From Candidatus Eiseniibacteriota bacterium (lineage in GTDB: Bacteria; Eisenbacteria; RBG-16-71-46), in the NCBI GenBank assembly GCA_016710095.1, contig JADJLL010000004.1, positions 140,876-204,875 of the forward strand: a DNA stretch of 64,000 bases, in the 5' to 3' direction. Made by a program: the position numbers and the translations under genes. Positions 57,385 to 64,000 of the stretch are shown here, piece after piece; within the stretch, counting starts at the first letter, position 1; each line of letters begins with the position of its first letter. A model generated the notes under the pieces. It searched no databases. It saw only the letters and a list, made by a program, of their open reading frames with translations, and was not told where the DNA came from.

Positions 57385-58728
57385 TCAGCGCGCGCGCGCG
57401 TGCGGTCCGCGCGGGCGGGCGTCGTACTTCTGGAAGAGCCGCGTCTGCCGGCTCTCCATGGACACGGGCCGACCCGCGATGAAAACGCCGAGGCATTGCG
57501 TCGCGGTCTCGAGCGGATCGCCGTCCGTGATCTGCAGGTCCGCGATCTTGCCCGGCTCGATCGAGCCGATCCGATCGGCGACGCCGAGGATCTGCGCCGG
57601 GTAGAGCGTCACCGACTTGAGCGCGTCCTCGCGCGACAGGCCGAACGCCGCGGCGAAGCCGGCGTGATGCGGCAGGTTGCGCACGTTGGCGGCGTTGAAG
57701 CCGCCGCCCTGATCGGCGATGCAGAAGCGCACGCCGGCCGCGGCGAGCTTGCCCGGCAGCGCGAACGCCTCGTCGTACGCGTCCCAGCGCCTGCCCGGCA
57801 TGACTTCGGTGCCGGCGACGATCACCGCGATGTCCCGCGACTTGAGCTCGGAAGCGAGCATCCACGAGTCGCGCCCGCCGATGATCGCGACGCGCTTGAG
57901 CTTCATCTCGTCCACGAACGCGAGCAGCGAGCGGATCTGGGCGACGTGATCGGCGTGGAAGAACACCGGCACCTCGCCGCGCACCACGCGGCGCATGGCG
58001 TCCCACCGCGCGTCGGCGTCGTGCTTCGGCACGCCCGCCGTGCCCTCGGCCGCGCGCGCCCTCTCGTACGCGCGGGCGTCGTCGAACGCCGAGCGGATCG
58101 CGGCGATCGCCTCGTCGCGCTGGCGGTTCTGCTCCTCGTCGGACTGCTGCACCCACCAGCCGCGCTGCGCGGTCATGTTGGGCCAGTTCACGTGCAGGGC
58201 GACCGCGCGCTGCACCGTCATGTCCTCCTGCGTCCAGCCGTCGAGGTGCATCAGCGCCGAGAGCCCGTGAATGGCGCCGCCGCCGGGAATCACGAGCGCG
58301 CTCGTGATGCCGTTGATGCGCGCGACCGGCAGCAGGTCGCTGTCCGGGTTCACCATCACCTCGGCGCGCAGGTTGGGATTCACGTTGCCCACTTCCTGCG
58401 TGTCGTTCGAGCCGTTCGCGGTGCCGACTTCGATGAGGCCGATCTGCGTGTTCGCGTCCACGAAGCCCGGGTACACGTGACGGCCCTTCTGGTCGATCAC
58501 CTTCGCGCCCGCGGGCACCGGGCCGTTCGCCTCGACCGAGACGATGCGGCCGTTCTCGAACACGAGCGTGGCGTTGACGACGTCGCCGCGCGTCACGGTG
58601 TGCACCGTGGCGCCGGTGATCGCGTACTTGCCCGCCTCACCCGGAACCTCGGGTCCGGCCCATGCCGCGGTCGCGCCGATCAGCAGTGCGGCGAGAGCCG
58701 CGAACGAAACGTGCATGCGGCGGCTCAT
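57385..58728 (-). CDS. Secreted amidohydrolase-like protein lacking the HxH metal motif
   Basis: A 447-residue protein with a signal peptide (MSRRMHVSFAALAALLIGAT, AWAG). The small beta domain (YAITGATVHTVTRGDVVNAT, GRIVSVEANGPVPAGAKVID) and the following HVYPGFVDANTQIGLIEV are those of imidazolonepropionase-like amidohydrolases. Where these have PG-[FIL]-[IV]-D-x-H-x-H, this protein has PGFVDANTQ, so two metal-binding histidines are missing. Later features remain: FFHADHVAQIRSLLAFVDEM, AIIGGRDSWML, and the closing GVADRIGSIEPGKIADLQIT. It may be inactive or depend on its partner. Its ATG overlaps the stop of the large amidohydrolase upstream (ATGA), so the two are made together and may form a complex. 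Confidence 0.82.
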   Translation of the reverse strand: MSRRMHVSFAALAALLIGATAAWAGPEVPGEAGKYAITGATVHTVTRGDVVNATLVFENGRIVSVEANGPVPAGAKVIDQKGRHVYPGFVDANTQIGLIEVGTANGSNDTQEVGNVNPNLRAEVMVNPDSDLLPVARINGITSALVIPGGGAIHGLSALMHLDGWTQEDMTVQRAVALHVNWPNMTAQRGWWVQQSDEEQNRQRDEAIAAIRSAFDDARAYERARAAEGTAGVPKHDADARWDAMRRVVRGEVPVFFHADHVAQIRSLLAFVDEMKLKRVAIIGGRDSWMLASELKSRDIAVIVAGTEVMPGRRWDAYDEAFALPGKLAAAGVRFCIADQGGGFNAANVRNLPHHAGFAAAFGLSREDALKSVTLYPAQILGVADRIGSIEPGKIADLQITDGDPLETATQCLGVFIAGRPVSMESRQTRLFQKYDARPRGPHARAR

Positions 58729-61700
58729 CGCGACACCTCCTCGGACTGCTGGTCACGGGCGGCTTCGCTGCGGAACGGAGCGGAGTGGCCCTGGTGCTCG
58801 CCGCAGTGATTGCCGCTCTGGTCGGTGTCCTCCAGGTAGCGCGGCGGACGGGCGCCGCGGCCACGGCCACCGGCCATCGGCGTGTCGGCCTTCGCCGCGC
58901 GCGCGGCGGCGATCAGCGCCTCGCGCTCGCGCGCGAGTTCGCCGCGGCCGGCCAGGTCGGCGGCGCGGTCGAAGTACTTGCGCCCTTCGACCCACGTCTG
59001 CTCGCAGCGCGAGTACGGCGACAGCGGGATGCCGCTCCAGATCGCGAAGTCCGCGTCCTTGCCCACTTCGAGCGAGCCGACGCGGCCGTCGATCTTGAGC
59101 GACTTGGCGGGATTGAGCGTCACCGTGCGGATGGCCTCACCCGGCGGCATGCCGCCGTACTTGATCGCCTTGCCCGCTTCGGTGTTGAGCCGGCGCGCGA
59201 GCTCTTCACTGTCGGAGTTGAAGCCGACGTTCACGCCGCGGTCCCACATGAGGTACGCGTTCCACGGAATCGCGTCGATCACTTCCTGCTTGTACTGCCA
59301 CCAGTCCGTGAAGCCCATGCCCGAGGCGCCGTGCGCCGCCATCTCGTCGGCGACCTTGTAGCCCTCGAGGATGTGCGTGAACGTGTTCACGCGGAACCCG
59401 AACTCCTCGGTGAGCCGCATGAGCATGAGGATCTCGTCCTGCCGGTACGAGTGGCAGTGGATGAACCGCTTGCTGTTCACGATCTCGGAGAGCGCGTCGA
59501 GCTGCAGGTCGCGCCGCGGCGGCAGCGGACGCTGGCCCGCGCGCCACTCGGCCCACGAGCGGTCGTAGTCGCGCGCGGCGAGGAACGCCTCGCGGATGCT
59601 CTGCTCGACGCCGCCGCGCGAGTGCGGATAGCGGCTCGGCGAATCGCCCGGCTCCCAGTTCGACTGCTTCGGGTTCTCGCCGAGCGCGAACTTCACGGTG
59701 CCCGGCGCTTCCGTCATGAACAGCTGGTCCGGCGCCACGCCCCAACGGCTGCGAATGACCGCGGACTGTCCGCCGATCGAGTTGCACGAGCCGTGCAGCA
59801 GGTGCATCGCCGTCACGCCGCCCGCGAGCTGGCGGTAGATGTTCGGGCTCTCGGAGTTGATCACGTCCTGGATGCGCACTTCGCACGTGACGATGTTCGT
59901 GCACTCGTTCACGTTGCCGAGGATCGCGGCGTGGCTGTGCTCGTCGATGATGCCCGGCGCGACGTGCTTGCCCTTCGCGTCGTACACGACCGCGCCCTTG
60001 GGCGCCGGCAGGTTGCGGCCGACCGCGGTGATGCGGCCGCTCTGCACGAGCAGGTCCGCGCCCTCGAGCGTGCCCTCCGGTCCGGCCGTCCAGATCGTCG
60101 CGTTGCGCACGAGCAGCGCCGCCGGCTGCTCGGGCGCCGCCATCCGCCACGGCTCGGTGTTGCCCATGACCGCGGGCGACGGCACGAGCGCCGCCGCCGG
60201 CTTCTTGCCGCCCTTGCCGTCCTTCTTCTCGGCGGGCTTGCCGCTCACCGTGCGCGACTGCGCGCCGGCCACCATGCGGCCCGCGAGCGCGTCGTTCGCC
60301 GCGCGCAGCTCGACGCGCGCGGTCTCGGCCTCGCGCGTGACCGTGAACGCGAGCGTCTTGCCGTTCAGCACGACGTCGCGCGCCGACACCGTGTCGGCCG
60401 CGAACACGAGCTTCACCGTCGTGTCCTTGTCGGCGCTCACCGTCATCGGCACCGCGCCCATGCCCCAGTCGAGCACCCAGTCGCCCTTCGGCGCGGTCTC
60501 GTCCTTCGCGGCTTCGTAGCGGTTGCCGTCCACCCACACCTCGCGCACCTTGCCGCCCGCGAACAGCGCGCCGCGCGTGACGGTGAAGTTCGCGATCTTG
60601 CCCGGCGCGATCGTGCCGATGCGCGCGTCGAGTCCGAGCAGCTTCGCCGGCGTCGTCGTGACGGCCGCGAGCGCGGCGTCCGCGCTCAGGCCGCGCTGGA
60701 TCGCCTTGCCGACGTTCTCGGAGAAGAGCTTCGTGTCGCGCAGGCCGTTGGCCGTGAACGCGAACGTCACGCCCGCCTTCGCGAGCGCGGCCGCGTTGCC
60801 CGGCGCGTCCTGCCACTGGCGCAGCGTCTCGGTCGCGACGTCCGCGGCGAGGTCGGCCGTGGACACGTCCGGCGCGTCGGGGAACGCGACCGGCACGATG
60901 AGCGGCAGGCCCGTCGCCGCGATCTGCGCGACGCGCTTGTACTCGTCGCCGCCCGTCACGATGCGGCCGGTGAGCCCGGCCTCGCGCAGGATGGCGGCCG
61001 AACGCAGCACCTCGAGCATCTCGTCCGCCACGCACTGCACGGGCTGCGTGCCGGCGATCACGCCCTGCAGCGCGGCCCACGACAGGTTCGTCTCGGGGCG
61101 CGGCGTGCCGGCGGGCTTCTTTGCGTACGCCGCGTTCGCGTCGCGATACCACTTCGCGTCGAGGAACGCCTGGCGCGCGACCGCGATCGCGCCCATGAGC
61201 GAGCCCGGATAGCCGACCGCCTGCGGATCGAGCGCCAGGATCTGCGACGCGTCGGGCGTGATCGTGTTCGCGTTCGCCGGACCGTCGCCCAGACCGATCA
61301 CCGCGCTCGTGCCGCGCAGGATGCCGCGGCGCGGCGAGACCTGCGCCACCGTGAAGCCGGCCCCGCGCAGCGCGCCCAGCTGGTCGGCGGTCAGCGCGAG
61401 GTTCTCGATCATGCGGTACTCGGAGCGCACCGCGCTCAGGTTCGCCGCCGCGCCACGCGCGGGTTCCGCGGTGTCCGCCTGCGTGCGCGGGCGGCCGCCG
61501 CCGGGCGCGCGCGGAGGCGCGGGCGGGCCTTCCTCGGCCGGCATGACGAACGCGTCCACGAGGCCCGCGTACACGGTGAGGCTGTCCATCTCCCAGACGC
61601 GAGCGTCCGCGGGAATCGCGACGTCGGCGCCGACGGCAGTGACGATGCCGTCCCGCACGACGATCGTGCCGCGCTCGATCACCTGGCCCGGCGCGAGCAC

Positions 61701-61847
61701 GATGCGCGCGTGGGTCAGTGCGTGCACGCGCGGCGTGGCGGCCAGGGCGGCGCCCGGGGGTGCGAGAAGGAAGCAGGCGGCGAGCGTGAGGCATGCCGCG
61801 GTGAGCCGCCGCGCGATGGCGGACGGCGTGCGGGGAGCGGAGGACAT
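58725..61847 (-). CDS. Secreted two-module amidohydrolase
   Basis: A 1040-residue protein from the ATG at 61847, chosen because GAGGAGATG lies just upstream and a signal peptide follows (ARRLTAACLTLAACFLLAPP, ALAA). It contains two amidohydrolase units in one chain. The first (~45-500) has ALTHARIVLAPGQVIERGTI and VYAGLVDAFVMPAEE, without the HxH motif, and a closing DARIGTIAPGKIANFTVTRG. The second (~620-970) has LLVQSGRITAVGRNL and APGIIDEHSHAAILGNVNE, with the HxH metal ligands intact; RFIHCHSYRQDEILMLMRL and GVNVGFNSDSEELARRLNTE supply further ligand positions, and DGRVGSLEVGKDADFAIWSG closes it. The tail is polar, with a His/Gly-rich end. Substrate unknown; imidazolonepropionase- or prolidase-type peptidases are the nearest kinds. 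Coupled to the gene at 57385. Confidence 0.83.
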   Translation of the reverse strand: MSSAPRTPSAIARRLTAACLTLAACFLLAPPGAALAATPRVHALTHARIVLAPGQVIERGTIVVRDGIVTAVGADVAIPADARVWEMDSLTVYAGLVDAFVMPAEEGPPAPPRAPGGGRPRTQADTAEPARGAAANLSAVRSEYRMIENLALTADQLGALRGAGFTVAQVSPRRGILRGTSAVIGLGDGPANANTITPDASQILALDPQAVGYPGSLMGAIAVARQAFLDAKWYRDANAAYAKKPAGTPRPETNLSWAALQGVIAGTQPVQCVADEMLEVLRSAAILREAGLTGRIVTGGDEYKRVAQIAATGLPLIVPVAFPDAPDVSTADLAADVATETLRQWQDAPGNAAALAKAGVTFAFTANGLRDTKLFSENVGKAIQRGLSADAALAAVTTTPAKLLGLDARIGTIAPGKIANFTVTRGALFAGGKVREVWVDGNRYEAAKDETAPKGDWVLDWGMGAVPMTVSADKDTTVKLVFAADTVSARDVVLNGKTLAFTVTREAETARVELRAANDALAGRMVAGAQSRTVSGKPAEKKDGKGGKKPAAALVPSPAVMGNTEPWRMAAPEQPAALLVRNATIWTAGPEGTLEGADLLVQSGRITAVGRNLPAPKGAVVYDAKGKHVAPGIIDEHSHAAILGNVNECTNIVTCEVRIQDVINSESPNIYRQLAGGVTAMHLLHGSCNSIGGQSAVIRSRWGVAPDQLFMTEAPGTVKFALGENPKQSNWEPGDSPSRYPHSRGGVEQSIREAFLAARDYDRSWAEWRAGQRPLPPRRDLQLDALSEIVNSKRFIHCHSYRQDEILMLMRLTEEFGFRVNTFTHILEGYKVADEMAAHGASGMGFTDWWQYKQEVIDAIPWNAYLMWDRGVNVGFNSDSEELARRLNTEAGKAIKYGGMPPGEAIRTVTLNPAKSLKIDGRVGSLEVGKDADFAIWSGIPLSPYSRCEQTWVEGRKYFDRAADLAGRGELAREREALIAAARAAKADTPMAGGRGRGARPPRYLEDTDQSGNHCGEHQGHSAPFRSEAARDQQSEEVSR

Positions 61848-62006
61848 GGCGCATCTCCTCGAGCGGCGGAAACGGGAGGTCCGCGCCGGGCGGCCGGCGG
61901 AACCGGGGTGAGGACGGAAGTCCGGCACGTTAGAAGGGTGGGACCGCACCTCTCAAGAGCGAACTCGCACGGGGGACCAGCGCGTGCGAATACCCCACCA
62001 GTGCGG

Positions 62007-63334
62007 TCAGCGCGATTGCGGTCCGCGCCGCAGCCGCCACGACAGCAGCGGCGGGGTCACGAGCGTCGTGAGCGCGACCATGACGACGATGGCCGAGAAC
62101 GTCGCGTCGTCCACGACACGCTGCCCGTGCAGCGTGAGCGAGGCGCCGATGCCCGCGAAGATGAGGCCGACTTCGCCGCGGGGGATCATGCCGAGGCCGA
62201 CCGCGATCCGGTCGGCGCCCTTCTCGAGCACGCCGAGCGAGCAGACCTGCTTGCCGATGACCGCGACGATCGTGAGCAGCAACGCGAAGAGCGGCACACC
62301 CGGCTGCAGGAATGCGCCGACCTTCACGCCCATGCCCATGAGCACGAAGAACACGGGCACGAGGAAGCTCGTGAGCGGGTGCAGCAGGTCCTCGATGCGG
62401 CTCGCGTGCTTTTCGCGCGCGGCGAGATCGGCGTAGTGCACTTCGTCGAGCACGAGTCCCGCGGCGAACGCGCCGACGATGGGCGCGAGGCCGGCGAGCG
62501 TCGCGAGCCACGAGAGCCCGAAGCAGAACGCGAGCGCGACCGTGAGCAGCAGCCCTTCGCCCTGCAGGCGCGACGCCACGCGGAACGCGGCGCGCGACAG
62601 CCAGCGCCCGACGATCAGCGCGCCGGCGAGGAAGGCGACCGCCTTGCCGAGGATCCACGCGACGTCGGAGAGCGCGAACGACCCGCCCGCGTCCGCGGCG
62701 TGGATGACGCCGGTGACCACCGCGAGCACGACCAGCCCGAGCACGTCGTCGATCACCGCGGCGCCGAGGATGATGCGCCCCTCGGCGCTCGCCGCGCGCC
62801 CGAGATCGCCGAGCACGCGCGCCGTGAGCCCGACGCTCGTCGCGGTGAGCGTCGCGCCGACGAACACGTGCATGAGCGGCTCGGCGCCCGGATGCAGCCA
62901 GGCGGAACGCCGTAGCCGAGCGCCATCGGCGCCACGATGCCGAGCACCGCGACGAGCAGCGCCGACCGCCCGACGGCGAGCATGCGCTGCGCGTCGGACT
63001 CGAGCCCGACCGCGAAGAGCAGGAACAGCACGCCGATCTGCGCGAAGAGATCGAGCGAGGCGCGCGTGCCCTCCGCGTGCAGCATCTCGAGACCGGGCAG
63101 CGTGAGATTGCCGAGCACGATGCCCGCGAGCAGTTCGCCGAGCACGGCCGGCTGGCCGAAGCGCGAGAACAGCGCGCCGCCCAGGCGCGCGGCGACGAGA
63201 ATGACGACGAGCGCTTCGAGCACGGCGGCGAGCGCGTCGCCGCCCGGGCCGGAGGACGCGAACGCCGCACGCATCGGCAGTGCCACGAAGAGCGCCGCGA
63301 GCGGGAAAACTTTGGTGCGCGGGAAGGCGAGCAT
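62007..63334 (-). CDS. CPA2-family cation:proton antiporter (frameshifted near 62903)
   Basis: A Na+/H+ or K+/H+ exchanger of the KefB/NapA type. The ATG at 63334 begins MLAFPRTKVFPLAALFVALP. The frame holds to GYGVPP near 62908, then shifts by one. Restoring a single G (CCGGCC for CCGCC at 62903-62904 on the plus strand) joins it to AWLHPGAEPLMHVFVGATLT and gives 442 residues, normal for the family. Membrane motifs follow: LGELLAGIVLGNLTLPGLEM, GVLFLLFAVGLESDAQRML, GATLTATSVGLTARVLGDLG, AAVIDDVLGLVVLAVVTG (ion-binding Asp pair), and PIVGAFAAGLVLDEV. RGEVGLIFAGIGASL belongs to the core helices near the end. No RCK/TrkA domain is attached. The lesion looks like a one-base consensus error. Confidence 0.8.
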
Positions 63335-63476
63335 GCGGGAGTGCTACCGCATCGCGACGCTCTCCGTCGAGCGTGAACGTGACGGCGGCGGCCGCACGTG
63401 GCGCGCGCGAGCCGTGCGTGCGCGGCACGTGCCACGCGCGGCGAGTGATTTCGCGCACGTGCTTCGCACGATGCAA

Positions 63477-63510
63477 CTGCCACAGAAGTGGCAGTCACTG
63501 CCAACGTGAC
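63477..63510. repeat. Two adjacent inverted repeats
   Basis: CTGCCAC (63477-63483) and GTGGCAG (63488-63494) form a perfect seven-base inverted repeat around AGAA. Directly after, GTCAC (63494-63498) and GTGAC (63506-63510) form another. They lie ~145 bases upstream of the antiporter start on the minus strand and could be an operator or an RNA hairpin pair. Confidence 0.35.
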
Positions 63511-63955
63511 AGCGAAATTTCCTTCGTCTTCGCGGCGAGTGGTGCGACATCACGCCGCACGGTGCGCGGCAACGAACACGTTTGCTGCCGCTTGAGTTTC
63601 GCGTTCGCACACCACGATTTCGCGAGCGCGCAAGGCACGCGTGATGCTGCATCCACGCAGTCGGTGTGGATCGGGTCCGGGCAACAAGAGGGACGCCAGT
63701 CACCACACCGTCCGTCGAGCGCGAGTCGCAACTCCAGCGCGACGGGTGAGCGTCACGGAATCCCCCGAACGATCCCGGCCTGCGAAGCGTGCAGCGGGAC
63801 GCGCAGAGGCGCGAAAGTTCAAAGATCCGGATGCTGTGCCTGTCCGACGCGGCTCACTCCCGGCAAACAGGTGGCGGGGACACGTCGTCCCCGGTGCCGG
63901 TCGCAGAGAGCGGTTCACAAAGACCCGCGCGCAATGCCATCCGAAAGGAGGGTGC

Positions 63956-63994
63956 ATGCCGCCGGACAAGCACCACGGACGCCGACCCGCATAA
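63956..63994 (+). CDS. Possible 12-residue leader ORF at the window edge
   Basis: ATG at 63956 follows GAAAGGAGGGTGC, one of the strongest ribosome-binding sites in the window, and the frame ends after 12 codons (MPPDKHHGRRPA). AAGGAA follows immediately and could serve the next gene. It may be a leader peptide or the start of a longer gene broken by a consensus error; the right edge prevents a decision. Confidence 0.2.
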   Translation: MPPDKHHGRRPA

Positions 63995-64000
63995 AAGGAA

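Larger units (their letters stand above)
63335..64000. other. Right-edge region without a convincing gene
   Basis: No frame on either strand shows a ribosome-binding site together with family-like sequence. Composition is less GC-biased in places (63510-63620). The stretch contains inverted repeats at 63477-63510 and a very short ORF with a strong ribosome-binding site at 63956. A gene may begin just beyond 64000, since AAGGAA occupies the last bases. Confidence 0.45.

Noticed and set aside
63470..63510. A sigma-54 promoter (TTGGCAGTGACTGCC on the minus strand).
   Set aside because: The GG and GC dinucleotides are only 10 bases apart instead of 12, and the sequence is explained by inverted repeats.

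Overview
The window is about 70% G+C DNA from a Gram-negative bacterium. It has long reading frames, GTG starts and many ATGA/GTGA overlaps. Six secreted proteins end in a FlgD-Ig/Por-type C-terminal sorting domain (NPARG-like entry, GRRV, GVYFxRL, basic end), and DUF11/SdrD-type surface proteins are abundant. This fits an uncultured FCB-related lineage such as Candidatus Eisenbacteria; that assignment is inference from protein style, as no rRNA or phylogenetic marker is present.

Region by region. (1) 2-7929: an RHS/YD polymorphic-toxin locus. A teneurin-like NHL-YD protein enters from the left edge. Its 3' part is frameshifted and ends in an L,D-transpeptidase-like tip, followed by a broken secreted protein that could be its immunity partner. 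An intact orphan copy of the same RHS core follows with a different tip, overlapped by a 59-codon two-helix membrane protein. (2) 7930-22176: a structured leader and four collinear genes for surface proteins built from DUF11, SdrD-B, beta-helix and beta-barrel parts. (3) 22213-23522, minus strand: an ECF sigma factor and its zinc-finger anti-sigma factor, convergent with the surface cluster. (4) 23764-35791: a small membrane protein, two paralogous BNR/PPC secreted proteins, a metzincin protease with FG-GAP repeats, another membrane protein and a further sorted secreted protein. (5) 36026-44128: a complete-looking arginine operon, argR-C-B-D-G-H/A-F, preceded by two tandem ARG boxes and closed by a hairpin terminator. 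(6) 44238-49417: an HDOD protein, an M14 carboxypeptidase, an AIR-synthase-like protein and a double VOC protein. (7) 49668-56542: two close paralogues of a ~1020-residue sortilin/BNR-type sorted protein on either side of a RidA gene. (8) 56784-63334, minus strand: a DinB-like protein, two coupled amidohydrolases and a CPA2 antiporter. 63335-64000 has no convincing gene.

How the genes work together. The arg operon encodes every step from glutamate to arginine except deacetylation of N-acetylornithine (argE or argJ), with synthase activity fused to ArgH. The sorted proteins imply a type IX-like secretion machine encoded elsewhere. The ECF pair may read envelope state.

Quality caveat. At least five loci carry frameshifts. 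Two are single-base changes in G runs, and one is an out-of-frame deletion seen by comparison with an intact paralogue. Either several genes are decaying, or, more economically, the consensus contains indel errors; the RHS duplicate is the worst stretch.
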